A stretch of 64,000 nucleotides of DNA, from positions 106,265-170,264 of the forward strand of contig NZ_FZNP01000016.1 in the NCBI RefSeq assembly GCF_900188105.1, read 5' to 3'. Shown here one piece after another: positions 1 through 8,633 of the stretch. The notes below the pieces were generated by a model. That model had not been told where the DNA came from, made no database searches, and saw nothing but the letters and a program-made list of their open reading frames with translations. The stretch comes from Actinomadura mexicana (lineage in GTDB: Bacteria > Actinomycetota > Actinomycetes > Streptosporangiales > Streptosporangiaceae). How positions within the stretch are numbered: position 1 is the first letter of the stretch; each line of letters opens with the position of its first letter. Both the position numbers and the translations under genes were made by a program.

Positions 1-1
1 G

Positions 2-457
2 GCCAACCGGGGCGCCAGCGGCATCGACGGGCTGGTGTCGTCGGCGATGGGCGCGGCGCTGGTGCACAGCGGCCGCTCCTACGCCCTGCTCGGCGACCTG
101 GCGTTCCTGCACGACCAGAACGGCCTGATCATGGGGCCGCGGGAGCGCCGCCCCGACCTGGCGATCTTCGTGGTGAACAACCAGGGCGGCGGGATCTTCT
201 CGCTGCTGCCGCAGGCGGCGCTGCACGGCCCGTTCGAGCGGGTCTTCGGTACCCCGCACCAGGTGGATCTGGAGGCGGTGGCCGCCGCGCACGGCGTCCC
301 GTACCGGCGGCTCGCCGCCGCCGCGGACCTGCCGAAGGCGCTGGCGGGGGAGGGGCTGCGGATCGTCGAGGCCCGCACCGACAGGGAAGCGAACGCGGCC
401 CTGCACGCCGACCTCCGCCAGGCCGCCCAGGCGGCCGTCCGCGACGTCCTCGCCTGA
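2..457 (+). CDS. menD: MenD, 2-succinyl-5-enolpyruvyl-6-hydroxy-3-cyclohexene-1-carboxylate synthase (C-terminal part)
   Basis: Partial gene entering from the left edge; the last 151 residues are visible. MenD is a thiamine-diphosphate enzyme that joins 2-oxoglutarate to isochorismate in menaquinone synthesis. The visible part begins with NRGASGIDG, followed by GDLAFLHDQNGL, which fits the GD...N cofactor/Mg2+ motif of the C-terminal ThDP domain, and VNNQGGGIFSLLP, which is characteristic of MenD. The frame is open from base 2. An isochorismate synthase gene (4718-6040, opposite strand) supplies its substrate, although four unrelated genes lie between them. The downstream gap to 602 is short and AT-richer than its surroundings, and the next gene converges. 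Confidence 0.93.
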   Translation, partial: ANRGASGIDGLVSSAMGAALVHSGRSYALLGDLAFLHDQNGLIMGPRERRPDLAIFVVNNQGGGIFSLLPQAALHGPFERVFGTPHQVDLEAVAAAHGVPYRRLAAAADLPKALAGEGLRIVEARTDREANAALHADLRQAAQAAVRDVLA

Positions 458-602
458 CCGGGAAGAACACCGGACGAAGGTCCGACCCTCGCTCTTACTT
501 CAACCTTCAAATTACAATGTAAAGGCATCGGGCTGGATGCCTACACCTCACGACACAGGAAGAACCTCAACGACGAGCCACAAGCGAGAAGGGGCGTCGA
601 GG

Positions 603-1391
603 TCAGCCGAGGAGGCGTTCGCGGAGGGTGTCGGTGTCTTCGGTGGTCCAGCCGTGCCCGGCGAGCCAGCCGATGGTTCCGCCGTGCTCCTCGTCGACGC
701 GGGCGAGGAACTTCTCCATGATGACCGCGTGGGGCTGGTGGCTGTCGGCCGGACGGGAGTCGAGGTCGGCGGCGTAGGTGTCGCTGCCGCGCAGCCGGCG
801 CAGGACGGCTTCGAGGCGTTCGCCGGTCTGGGCGTAGTCGGCGACGATCGCCTCGCGGGTGACGCCGGCGACGTCGAGGGCCAGGGCGCAGACGACTCCG
901 GTGCGGTCCTTGCCTGCGGCGCAGTGGACCAGCGCGGCTCCGTCGGTGCGGGCCATGACGCGCAGGGCGGCGACGACGGAGTCGCCGCGGTCGGCGAGGT
1001 AGCCGAGGTAGTGGCCGGTCGAGCGGTCCTGTTCGGGGCCGTTGGACGAGCTTTCCTGCCAGGGCAGGGCCTTGGCGACGTCGGCGGCGACGTCGGTGTG
1101 GCGACCGCCCTCGGCGAACAGCGAGAGCTGGTGGATCGTCACGGACGGCACGCGGGTGAGGGGGCCGGGGCCTTCGAGGTGCACTTCGGCGTCGCTGCGC
1201 AGGTCGATGACGTTCTTGAGGGAGTAGTCGTCGATGAGGATCCGGACGTCGGCGACCGAGAGGTCCTGGAGGTTGTCGGAGCGAAGGACGCGTCCGAGCC
1301 GTGTGGCGCGACCGTCGGCCGTGGGGAGGCCGCCGAGGTCACGGGCGTTGACGGCACCGTCCAGTTCGATCCACCGAGAGTCATCGTCCAT
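603..1391 (-). CDS. Tyrosine/dual-specificity protein phosphatase (IphP/Y_phosphatase3 type)
   Basis: A 262-residue cytoplasmic protein with the CX5R phosphatase signature HCAAGKDRTG; the nucleophilic cysteine is about residue 157. The N-terminal ELDGAVNARDLGGL and the LRSDNLQDL segment are typical of the bacterial/fungal tyrosine phosphatase family that includes mycobacterial PtpB, which acts on phosphotyrosine or phosphoinositides. It has no signal peptide. The ATG at 1391 precedes the conserved N-terminal block by few residues. It converges with menD and diverges from the desaturase gene; neither neighbour suggests a substrate. Confidence 0.85.
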   Translation of the reverse strand: MDDDSRWIELDGAVNARDLGGLPTADGRATRLGRVLRSDNLQDLSVADVRILIDDYSLKNVIDLRSDAEVHLEGPGPLTRVPSVTIHQLSLFAEGGRHTDVAADVAKALPWQESSSNGPEQDRSTGHYLGYLADRGDSVVAALRVMARTDGAALVHCAAGKDRTGVVCALALDVAGVTREAIVADYAQTGERLEAVLRRLRGSDTYAADLDSRPADSHQPHAVIMEKFLARVDEEHGGTIGWLAGHGWTTEDTDTLRERLLG

Positions 1392-1619
1392 GACTTGTGA
1401 CCCTATATGGCCGTCCTGTCCGGACTTTGGGGCAGGGGCCGGTGTGCCGCGGGTGATCGACTAGGTGGGTGAGAGGCCGGGGCGGTACCGAGACCTGGGA
1501 GCCAGACGGTGAATGGCTCCGCAGCGGGGCGACCCGGTGGCCTCACCCTCCGTAGCTTTCGAGGTGTCTTCTTCCGCACGTTCCCCGCGAAGTTCCGCCT
1601 CCTGGTGAATGGAGTCTCT

Positions 1620-2651
1620 ATGCCCGCGACCCTGTCCGCTCCGTCCCGGCCGTCCGAGCGGTCGGCCGGAAGTGATTTCGCGCCTCTTGCGAGGCGCGTC
1701 CGCGGCAGCGGGCTGCTGGATCGGCGGCGCGGCTACTACGCGTGGGTGATCGGGTTGAATCTGGCGGCGACCGCGGCGGTGTGGGCGGCTGTCGCGTGGG
1801 CGGGGGACAGCTGGTGGACGGTCCTGCTGGGAATTCCGCTGGCGGTGCTGTCGGCGCGGGCGGCGTTCCTCGGGCATGACGCGGGGCACCGGCAGATCGC
1901 GCGGAGCGCGCGGGCGAACCGGTGGCTGGGCCTGCTGCTGGGGAACCTGCTGCTGGGGATGGGGCACGGGTGGTGGAACGACAAGCACAACCGGCATCAC
2001 GCGAATCCGAACCATGTCGGCAAGGACCCCGATGTGGGGGAGGGCGTGCTGGCGTGGACGAGCGAGCAGGCGGAGGGTAAGCGGGGTGTGCTGCGGTGGG
2101 TGGCGCGGCACCAGGCCGCGCTGTTCTTTCCGCTGCTGACGCTGGAGGGCGTGAACCTCAAGTTGGGGAGCCTGCTGTTCCTGCGGGGGCGTTCGCGGCG
2201 GGACCAGGTTCTGGAGGGCGGGCTGCTGCTCGTCCACGCGGTGGGGTATCTGGGGCTGGCGTTCGCGTTGCTTCCGGTGGGGCAGGCGCTGGCGTTGGTC
2301 GCGCTCCAGCATGCGGTGTTCGGGGTGCACCTGGGTGCGGTGTTCGCGCCGAACCACAAGGGGATGGCGATGCCGGAGCCGGGGGAGCGGTGGGGGCATC
2401 TGCGCCGGCAGGTGCTGACGTCGCGGAACGTGCGGGGCGGTCTGGCGACGGACTGGCTGATGGGGGGCCTGAACTACCAGATCGAGCATCACCTGTTCCC
2501 GGGCGTTCCGCGGTGCAGCCTGCGGCGGCTGCGGCCGCTGGTGCGTGAGCACTGCGCGGCGGTGGGGTTGCCGTACGCGGAGACGGGGCTGGTGGAGTCC
2601 TACCGGTTGGCGCTGGGGCACATGCGGGAGGTCGGGGAGCCGGTGCGCTAG
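1620..2651 (+). CDS. Membrane fatty acid desaturase
   Basis: A 343-residue di-iron membrane desaturase. Its three histidine boxes are HDAGH (about residues 86-90), HNRHH (about 123-127) and QIEHH (about 290-291 for the last two His). The Q-I-E-H-H third box is shared with front-end and linoleoyl-CoA-type desaturases. Hydrophobic segments flank residues 45-80, 95-110 and 195-235. I chose the ATG at 1620 rather than an upstream in-frame GTG because the upstream residues look non-conserved. It probably introduces double bonds into acyl chains, adjusting membrane fluidity; the substrate cannot be told from sequence. The nei-like gene follows closely on the same strand. Confidence 0.85.
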   Translation: MPATLSAPSRPSERSAGSDFAPLARRVRGSGLLDRRRGYYAWVIGLNLAATAAVWAAVAWAGDSWWTVLLGIPLAVLSARAAFLGHDAGHRQIARSARANRWLGLLLGNLLLGMGHGWWNDKHNRHHANPNHVGKDPDVGEGVLAWTSEQAEGKRGVLRWVARHQAALFFPLLTLEGVNLKLGSLLFLRGRSRRDQVLEGGLLLVHAVGYLGLAFALLPVGQALALVALQHAVFGVHLGAVFAPNHKGMAMPEPGERWGHLRRQVLTSRNVRGGLATDWLMGGLNYQIEHHLFPGVPRCSLRRLRPLVREHCAAVGLPYAETGLVESYRLALGHMREVGEPVR

Positions 2652-2672
2652 GGCGCGGCTATGCTCCGGGCC

Positions 2673-3491
2673 ATGCCCGAGGGACACACGATTCACCGTC
2701 TGGCCGCCGAGCATCAGTGGATGTTCGGCGGCCTCGCCGTCGCCGCCACGAGTCCGCAGGGGCGGTTCGCCGAGGGGGCGCGGCGGCTGGACGGGCGGGT
2801 GCTGTCGGCGGCGGACGCGCACGGCAAGCATCTGCTGCTGGGGTTCGACGATGACCGGACGCTGCATGTGCATCTCGGCATCTATGGCAAGTACGCGTTG
2901 GGGGAGGGGCCGGCGCCGGCTCCGGTGGGGATGGTTCGGCTGAGGCTGGAGGGCGGCGGGCGTTACGCGGATCTGCGGGGTCCTAATACCTGCGAGCTAC
3001 TCGAGCCGGGTGGTGTGAAGCTGCTGCGTGACCGGCTGGGGCCCGATCCGTTGCGCGGGGACGCCGATCCGGAGGCGGCGTGGCGGCGGATCAGCCGGAC
3101 GCGGACGCCGATCGCGGTGCTGTTGATGGATCAGTCGGTGGTGGCGGGGCCGGGGAACATCTACCGGGCGGAGGTGCTGTTCCGGCAGGGGGTCGATCCG
3201 CGGTTGCCGGGGCGGCGGTTGGGCGCGCGGCGGTGGGCGGCGCTGTGGGACGACCTGGTGGAGTTGATGGCGGCGGGGGTGCGTGCGGGCCGGATCGACA
3301 CGGTGCGGGCGGAGCATATGCCGGAGGCGATGGGGCGTGCGCCGCGGGTGGACGGTCATGGCGGTGAGGTGTACGTGTACCGGCGGGCGGGGCTGCCGTG
3401 CCTGGTGTGCGGGACGGCGGTGGCGACGGTGGAGTTGGCGGGGCGGAATCTGTTCTGGTGCCCGGTGTGCCAGCCGCCGGCCGTGTCCTGA
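2673..3491 (+). CDS. Fpg/Nei family DNA glycosylase/AP lyase
   Basis: A 272-residue base-excision repair enzyme that removes oxidised bases and cleaves abasic sites. I chose the ATG at 2673, not the one at 2661, because the family needs Pro2-Glu3 directly after the initiator Met (MPEGHTIHRLA), where Pro2 forms the Schiff base. The C-terminal zinc finger is intact: CLVC, 16 residues, CPVC. The N-terminus and the finger fit the actinobacterial Nei2 subgroup (endonuclease VIII-like). It lies just after the desaturase gene and may share its transcript. A short stretch follows before the convergent WYL gene. Confidence 0.88.
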   Translation: MPEGHTIHRLAAEHQWMFGGLAVAATSPQGRFAEGARRLDGRVLSAADAHGKHLLLGFDDDRTLHVHLGIYGKYALGEGPAPAPVGMVRLRLEGGGRYADLRGPNTCELLEPGGVKLLRDRLGPDPLRGDADPEAAWRRISRTRTPIAVLLMDQSVVAGPGNIYRAEVLFRQGVDPRLPGRRLGARRWAALWDDLVELMAAGVRAGRIDTVRAEHMPEAMGRAPRVDGHGGEVYVYRRAGLPCLVCGTAVATVELAGRNLFWCPVCQPPAVS

Positions 3492-3664
3492 ACGGTGTCA
3501 CCGGTGGCGGGAGGCGTAGCGCGGTGGTGTCGATGTCGGAGGCGCGCGGTGATTCCCTGGAGCGCGTCTTGGAGCAGGAGAACGCGGCCGGCGACTTGAT
3601 CGACCACGCGTTGTGCGCCGGGGGCTCTGGCGCCTTGTGAGCGTGGAGTGCGTCCGGTTGCCGG

Positions 3665-4687
3665 TCAGTCCTGGTCGGGGCGGTAGCGGGCGGCGAGGGT
3701 GCGGGCGGTGGTGGCGATCATGTCGCGGAGGTGCGGCGGGTCGATGACCTCGACGTCGGCGCCGAGTTTGAGGAATTCGACGTGGGCGTGGCGGACGGAT
3801 TCGATGGGGAGGGTGGCGTGGACCCAGCCGTCGGGGCCGGGCGGGGTGGCGGTGTCGAGGGCGGCGCGGGCCATGGTGGGTGGGAGGAGGATCTGGGAGC
3901 GGGTGAGGCCGTCGGGGGAGAGTTTGACGGTGGCGTGTTCGCGGTAGGCGTCGGCTTCGAATCGTTCGGCGTAGGCGGACCAGAAGGCGGCGAGGTCGAA
4001 TCCGTCGGGGCGGTCGAAGTGGCCGGGGAGGGCGCGCAGGGTCAGGACGCGTGAGACGCGGTAGGTGCGGGGGGCTTGCGGGGCGGGGTCGGCGGTGTCG
4101 GTGTGGGGCGGGTCGCCGGGGGCGGGGCGGGCGATGAGGTACCAGGAGCCGGCCTTGAGGACGACGCCGAGGGGTTCCAGGAGGCGGGTGACCTGCTGGG
4201 GGTGGCGCCAGCGGCGGTAGAGCACTTCGATGCGGCGCTGGTTCCAGACGGCGTCGGCGATGGCGTGCAGGTGGGGGACGTCGTCGGGGGTGCGGAACCA
4301 GCCGGGGGCGTCGAGGTGGAAGCGTTCGCGGATGCGGGAGGCCCGGGTGCGCAGGTCGGGTGGGAGGGCGGCCATGAGTTTGAGTTCGGCGGCGAGGACG
4401 TCGCCGAGGCCGAGTTGGGAGGCGGGGCCGGGCAGGGCGGAGAGGGTGAGGGATTCGGCTTCGGTGGCGGTGAGGCCGGTGAGGCGGGTGCGGTAGCCGT
4501 TGAGGAGGCGGTAGCCGCCGTCGGGTCCGCGGTCGGCGTAGACGGGGACGCCGGCGGCGCTGAGGGATTCGACGTCGCGGTAGACGGTGCGGATCGAGAC
4601 TTCCAGTTCGGCGGCCAGTTCGCGGGCGGTCATGCGTTGCCTGGCCTGCAGGAGCAGGAGGAGGGACAGCAGCCGGCTCGCGCGCAT
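3665..4687 (-). CDS. WYL-domain HTH transcriptional regulator (YafY/DeoR-like)
   Basis: A 340-residue regulator. Residues 1-60 form a winged helix (LSLLLLLQARQRMTARELAA, then EVSIRTVYRDVESL), and residues about 140-215 form a WYL ligand-sensing domain with the SWYLIAR core. A C-terminal WCX-like region follows. Such proteins sense small molecules or nucleic acids and act as activators or repressors. The start lies 30 bp from the stop of the isochorismate synthase gene on the same strand, so co-transcription is possible. There is no diverging target gene next to it. Confidence 0.85.
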   Translation of the reverse strand: MRASRLLSLLLLLQARQRMTARELAAELEVSIRTVYRDVESLSAAGVPVYADRGPDGGYRLLNGYRTRLTGLTATEAESLTLSALPGPASQLGLGDVLAAELKLMAALPPDLRTRASRIRERFHLDAPGWFRTPDDVPHLHAIADAVWNQRRIEVLYRRWRHPQQVTRLLEPLGVVLKAGSWYLIARPAPGDPPHTDTADPAPQAPRTYRVSRVLTLRALPGHFDRPDGFDLAAFWSAYAERFEADAYREHATVKLSPDGLTRSQILLPPTMARAALDTATPPGPDGWVHATLPIESVRHAHVEFLKLGADVEVIDPPHLRDMIATTARTLAARYRPDQD

Positions 4688-4717
4688 GGGTCCAGTGTGC
4701 CGGTGCGGGGGCGGTGG

Positions 4718-6040
4718 TCAGCCGTGGAGGGCGTACTGCATGGGGCGGAACTTGGTGCGGGCTTCGGCGAGTTCGGCGTCGGGGTCGGAGTCTGCGACGA
4801 TGCCGCAGCCGGCGAACAGGCGGGCGCGGGTGCCGTCGATCTCGGCGCAGCGCAGGGCGATGCCCCATTCGCCGTCGCCGCGGGCGTCGACCCAGCCGAC
4901 GGGTCCGGCGTAGCGGCCGCGGTCCATGCCCTCGAGTTCGCGGATGAGGTCCATGGCGGTGTCGGTGGGGGTGCCGCAGACGGCGGGGGTGGGGTGCAGG
5001 GCGGCGACGACGTCGAGGACGGAGCGGTCGGCGGCCAGGCGTCCGCGCAGGGGGGAGGCGAGGTGCAGGAGGTTGGGGAGGGTGAGCAGTTCGGGTTCGT
5101 CGGGGACGGTGAGGTGGGCGCAGAGGGGGGTGAGGGCGTCGCGGACCATCTCGGCGGCGTAGCGGTGCTCTTCGCGGTCCTTGGCGGAGGTGAAGAGGCG
5201 GGCGGCGCGGGCGTGGTCGTCGGCGGGGGTGTCGCCGCGGGCGGTGGTGCCGGCGAGGACGAGGGATTCTATGTCGCCGCCGGTGCGGCGGATGAGGAGT
5301 TCGGGGGTGGCGCCGACCATGCCGGCGCAGGAGAAGGTGTAGCAGCCGGGGTAGCGGGCGGCGAGGCGCTGGAGCAGGACGCGGGCGTCGATGGGGGTGT
5401 CGGCGCGGACGGTGAGGTCGCGGGCGAGGACGACTTTGCCGAGGTGGCCGGTGTTGTCGGCGGGGCGGGGCGGTGGGGCGGTGGGGTGGCCGGGCTGTGC
5501 GGGGCCGGTGCCTGGGGCGAGGTGGCCGCGGCGGATGCGGTCGACGGCGGTGGCGACGGCGTGCTTCCAGGCGTGTTCGGGGAGGGCGCCGTCGCTCCAG
5601 TGCAGGCCGGTGGGGGGTTGGGGCGGGTTGGCGAGGGTGAGGGGGTCGGTGTCGTCGCCGATGGTGGTGAGCCAGGCGCGGCCGTCGCGGCGGCCGAGGA
5701 TGCGGCGGGGGACGATGAGGGTGGAGTCGGGGGATTTGGGGTCGAAGCCGAAGGTGCCGAAGGCGACGGGTCCGGAGCCGGGGACGTTGACGGTGTCGTC
5801 GACGGCGGCGGCGCCGAACAGGTCGTGGAGCATGCGGGCGGCGGCGTCGAAGCGGTCGTGGCCGCCGGGGAGGGTGAGGCGGGCGGCTTCGCCCCAGCCG
5901 ACGATTCCCTCGCCGTGGCGGATCCAGGCCAGCGCGGAGGGGTGCGGAAGCCGCGCGATGAGGTCGCCCGGGTCGGGGATCGGGACGGTGCGGACGGTGA
6001 GTCGGTCCGGTGCTGTCACGGCGAGCTTCACGTGAGCCAC
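4718..6040 (-). CDS. Isochorismate synthase (MenF/EntC/DhbC family)
   Basis: A chorismate-binding enzyme of about 440 residues that converts chorismate to isochorismate. Here it most likely feeds MenD in menaquinone synthesis; a siderophore role is less likely because no such genes are nearby. C-terminal motifs of the family are clear: SLVLAGTTARG, AVCGTPTDTAM, ELEGMDRGRYAGPVGW and LFAGCGIVADSDPDAE. The frame is open further upstream, but the extra N-terminus is arginine/proline-rich shadow sequence, so I place the start at the GTG at 6040 (a GTG at 6031 is the alternative). A 16-bp palindrome lies just upstream at 6052-6067. Confidence 0.87.
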   Translation of the reverse strand: MAHVKLAVTAPDRLTVRTVPIPDPGDLIARLPHPSALAWIRHGEGIVGWGEAARLTLPGGHDRFDAAARMLHDLFGAAAVDDTVNVPGSGPVAFGTFGFDPKSPDSTLIVPRRILGRRDGRAWLTTIGDDTDPLTLANPPQPPTGLHWSDGALPEHAWKHAVATAVDRIRRGHLAPGTGPAQPGHPTAPPPRPADNTGHLGKVVLARDLTVRADTPIDARVLLQRLAARYPGCYTFSCAGMVGATPELLIRRTGGDIESLVLAGTTARGDTPADDHARAARLFTSAKDREEHRYAAEMVRDALTPLCAHLTVPDEPELLTLPNLLHLASPLRGRLAADRSVLDVVAALHPTPAVCGTPTDTAMDLIRELEGMDRGRYAGPVGWVDARGDGEWGIALRCAEIDGTRARLFAGCGIVADSDPDAELAEARTKFRPMQYALHG

Positions 6041-6051
6041 TGTACGCCAGA

Positions 6052-6067
6052 TTTGAACCTGTTCAAA
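6052..6067. promoter_or_regulatory. Palindrome upstream of isochorismate synthase
   Basis: TTTGAAC-CT-GTTCAAA, a 7-2-7 perfect inverted repeat, 12 bp before the proposed GTG start at 6040. Size and position fit an operator for a dimeric repressor overlapping the promoter or 5' leader. The regulator is unknown. Confidence 0.45.
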
Positions 6068-6234
6068 CGGGCGGGGTGGTGGTGGGTGGTGAGGTGTGCG
6101 CCACACCGGCCCGCGCGGGCGGCCGGGTGGGGGCCGGTCCGGGGCCGGCCGCGGGGCTCGGTTGCGCGTATGCCCCGTCCGTCCCGTCCCCATGCGCGGG
6201 GACGGGACGCGGCGGCGCGGCGCGCCGGGCGGGG

Positions 6235-6822
6235 TCAGCGGCGGGCGGCGCCGGTGAGCTTCCAGGCGGCGGGCAGCAGCCCGGCGGCCAGCAGGACCTT
6301 CAGCGCGTCGCCGGCCAGGAACGGTGTGAGGCCCAGGTCGAGCGCCTTGGGGAGGTCGACGTGCAGGGAGGCCATCAGGTAGGGGACGCCGGCGGCGTAC
6401 ATGATGGCGGTTCCGGTGAGCATGGTGCCGACGGTGCGCAGCGGGGTGCGGTCGCCGCCGAGCTGGGCGAGGCGTCCCACGACGGCGGCGGCGGCGACGA
6501 ACCCGATGACGTAGCCGAGCGTCGGGAACGCGGCGCCGGAGGTGCCGTCGGTGAACCAGGGGACGCCGGCCATCCCGGCCAGCAGGTAGACCAGCATGCC
6601 CAGGCCGGCGCGGCCGGGGCCGAGGGCGGCTCCGGCGAGCAGCACCGCGAAGGTCTGCCCGGTCACCGGTACGGGGGTGCCGGGCAGCGGGACCGCGATC
6701 TGCGCGGCGAGGCCGACGAAGGCGGCGGCGCCGATGACGAGTGCGGCGTCGCGGGCCAGCGAGCCGGGCAGCAGGTCGCCCAGGACGGCGGGACGCCGCC
6801 GGGTTGCGTGGGCAGTAGCCAC
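6235..6822 (-). CDS. bioY: BioY family biotin transporter, substrate-binding (S) component
   Basis: A membrane protein of 195 residues with about six hydrophobic segments. It matches BioY, the biotin-specific S component of ECF transporters: PLPGTPVPVTGQTFAVLLAG and GLGMLVYLLAGMAGVPWFTDG are family signatures. I chose the GTG at 6822 because GGGAGG lies six bases upstream; an in-frame TTG at 6834 would place that ribosome site inside the gene. No bioM/bioN genes are adjacent, so it may act alone or use a shared ECF module encoded elsewhere. Confidence 0.88.
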   Translation of the reverse strand: MATAHATRRRPAVLGDLLPGSLARDAALVIGAAAFVGLAAQIAVPLPGTPVPVTGQTFAVLLAGAALGPGRAGLGMLVYLLAGMAGVPWFTDGTSGAAFPTLGYVIGFVAAAAVVGRLAQLGGDRTPLRTVGTMLTGTAIMYAAGVPYLMASLHVDLPKALDLGLTPFLAGDALKVLLAAGLLPAAWKLTGAARR

Positions 6823-6939
6823 AGATCCTCCCAAAACGGTTGTGTCAGGCCGAAACCTAGCGAACTGCCTTTCCGGAGTGGACGGCGCGGCCTACAGAAA
6901 CGGGTGCCCCCGCTTTGTCGCAGCCCTCGGCCCACGCCC

Positions 6940-7656
6940 TCAACCCACGGCGGTGCGCGGGTCGCGGGCGAGGTAGACCACGTCGGGTTCGCCGCGCGGC
7001 ACCGGGACGGGCCGGACCTGCACGGAGTCGAACCGGTCCCGCAGCAGCGACTCGAACGCCGGTGCGGCGTTGGCGCTCCACACCGCGAGAACGCCGCGCG
7101 GCGTCAGCAGCGCCGCGAGGGCGTCCAGGCCGGTGGCGCCGTACAGGCGGGCGTTGCCGGGGGTGACGGTCCAGTCGGGGCCGTTGTCGATGTCCAGGCA
7201 CACCGCGTCGAAGGGGCCCGCGCCCGGGGCGGTGACGTAGTCGAGCAGGTCGGCGCGTTCGACGGTGACGCGGGGGTCCTCCAGGGCGCCCCGGGACCAG
7301 GGCCTCAGCGCGGTGGCGTGCCAGGCGATGACGGCGGGCTCGCGCTCGACGACGGTGACGTGCGCCGCGCCGTCGCCGGTGAGGGCTTCGGCGAGGGAGA
7401 ACCCGACGCCCAGGCCGCCGATGAGGACCCGCGCCGGCCCGCCGGGGCGCTGCGCGGCCGCGTCGAGGGCGGCGCGGACCAGCAGCCGCTCGGACTCGCC
7501 GTTGCGGGTGTCCATCAGGAACACGCCGTTGCTGATGATCTCGTAGTCGCCGCCCGCCCGGCGCAGCACCAGCTCGCCGCCGAGGCCGGCGGCGCGCTCG
7601 ACGACCGTCGCCGGCGCCGCCGGCGGTTCCACGCGTGTGTCCGCAGCCGATCCCAT
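6940..7656 (-). CDS. Spermidine/spermine synthase-like SAM-dependent protein
   Basis: A 238-residue Rossmann-fold protein of the spermidine synthase superfamily. The nucleotide-binding glycine loop is RVLIGGLGVGFSLAEAL, followed by the acidic strand VTVVEREPAVIAW and FDAVCLDIDNGPDW. An N-terminal beta region (ELVLRRAGGDYEIISNGVFLMD) resembles the tetramerisation domain. Actinomycetes hold several such stand-alone proteins whose acceptor is not established, so I do not call it a true polyamine synthase. It diverges from the SDR gene at 7755. Confidence 0.75.
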   Translation of the reverse strand: MGSAADTRVEPPAAPATVVERAAGLGGELVLRRAGGDYEIISNGVFLMDTRNGESERLLVRAALDAAAQRPGGPARVLIGGLGVGFSLAEALTGDGAAHVTVVEREPAVIAWHATALRPWSRGALEDPRVTVERADLLDYVTAPGAGPFDAVCLDIDNGPDWTVTPGNARLYGATGLDALAALLTPRGVLAVWSANAAPAFESLLRDRFDSVQVRPVPVPRGEPDVVYLARDPRTAVG

Positions 7657-7754
7657 GACCGCACCCTAGCCGCCGGGGCCGGGCCGGACGATCTCGGGGC
7701 GGGCGGGCGGGCGGGGGCTGGGCGGGGGCGGCGGTGTCGGCTACGGTGCCGGTC

Positions 7755-8555
7755 ATGCCCGAGAACGAACCGCCCGGCGGGCTGCTGCCGGGCCGCCGGA
7801 TCCTGGTCGTCGGCGCGGGGACGCGCCCCAGCGACGATCCCGCCGCGCCGGTCGGCAACGGCCGTGCGATCGCGGTCGCCGCCGCGCGGGAGGGCGCGAT
7901 GGTCGCGTGCGCCGACGTGGACGAGCACGCCGCCGGGCAGACCGCCGCGATGATCGTGGCGGAGGGGGGCCGGGCCTGCGTCGTGGCGGCGGACGTGACC
8001 GACCCGGAGGCCTGCGACCGTGTCGTGGCCCTGGCGATCGAGGGCCTCGGCGGCCTGGACGGGGTGGTGTTCAACGCCGGGATCGGGATCGGGTACGGGC
8101 TGGCGGGCACGGCGCTGGCCGACTGGGACCGCGTCCTGCACGTCAACCTGCGGGCGCCGTTCCTGGTCGGCAAGGCCGCGATGCCGGCGCTGGAGGCAGG
8201 CGGGGCGATGGTGTTCATCGGGTCGCTGGCCGGGACCAAGCCGGGGTCGCGGTCGCCGTCCTACGACGCCTCCAAGGCGGGCCTGACAGGGCTGGTGCGC
8301 CACATCGCCGCCGAGGGCGCGCCCCGCGGCGTGCGCGCCAACGTGGTGGCGCCCGGACTGATCGACACTGTGATGGGCCGCGACGCCTCCGCCGGGAACA
8401 CCGACCGCGACCGGGTCGCCGGGCTGATCCCGATGCGGCGGCAGGGGACCGCGTGGGAGGTCGCCGACGTGGCGGTGTTCCTGCTGTCGGACCGCGCGTC
8501 CTACGTCACCGGGCAGGTCCTGCACGTCGACGGCGGCCTGTCCACCCTGCGCTGA
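7755..8555 (+). CDS. Short-chain dehydrogenase/reductase (SDR)
   Basis: A 266-residue oxidoreductase with a Rossmann fold. The N-terminal strand ILVVGAGTRP and an atypical cofactor loop extended by SDDPAAPVGNGRA are followed by ADVDEHAA, the FNAGIG motif (NAG) and the YDASKAG active-site Tyr-x3-Lys. The C-terminus DRASYVTGQVLHVDGGLS is typical of FabG-like classical SDRs. The start at 7755 gives the usual family length. The substrate is unknown. It is divergent from the spermidine-synthase-like gene. Confidence 0.85.
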   Translation: MPENEPPGGLLPGRRILVVGAGTRPSDDPAAPVGNGRAIAVAAAREGAMVACADVDEHAAGQTAAMIVAEGGRACVVAADVTDPEACDRVVALAIEGLGGLDGVVFNAGIGIGYGLAGTALADWDRVLHVNLRAPFLVGKAAMPALEAGGAMVFIGSLAGTKPGSRSPSYDASKAGLTGLVRHIAAEGAPRGVRANVVAPGLIDTVMGRDASAGNTDRDRVAGLIPMRRQGTAWEVADVAVFLLSDRASYVTGQVLHVDGGLSTLR

Positions 8556-8597
8556 CCCCGCGGCCGGGACGGCCGGGAACACGCCTTCCCCGCACAC

Positions 8598-8624
8598 CGT
8601 TACCGTGTAACGATGTAATCATCG
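8598..8624. promoter_or_regulatory. Two abutting palindromes before the HtrA-like gene
   Basis: CGTTAC-CGT-GTAACG (8598-8612) is followed by the overlapping CGATG-TAAT-CATCG (8611-8624), immediately before the GGGAGG ribosome site of the gene starting at 8634. The arrangement suits repressor binding at the promoter or leader. No regulator is encoded alongside. Confidence 0.4.
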
Positions 8625-8633
8625 GGAGGTGCG

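Noticed and set aside
512..522. TTACA-A-TGTAA palindrome between menD and the phosphatase gene
   Set aside because: Lies between convergent genes, short and AT-rich; no gene to regulate.
3527..3640. Short plus-strand frame after nei
   Set aside because: About 37 codons with fair codon use but no family likeness and no clear ribosome site.
4076..6382. Long plus-strand frame of 768 codons across the WYL and isochorismate synthase genes
   Set aside because: Glycine/alanine/valine-rich antisense frame of GC-rich coding DNA; no family motifs.
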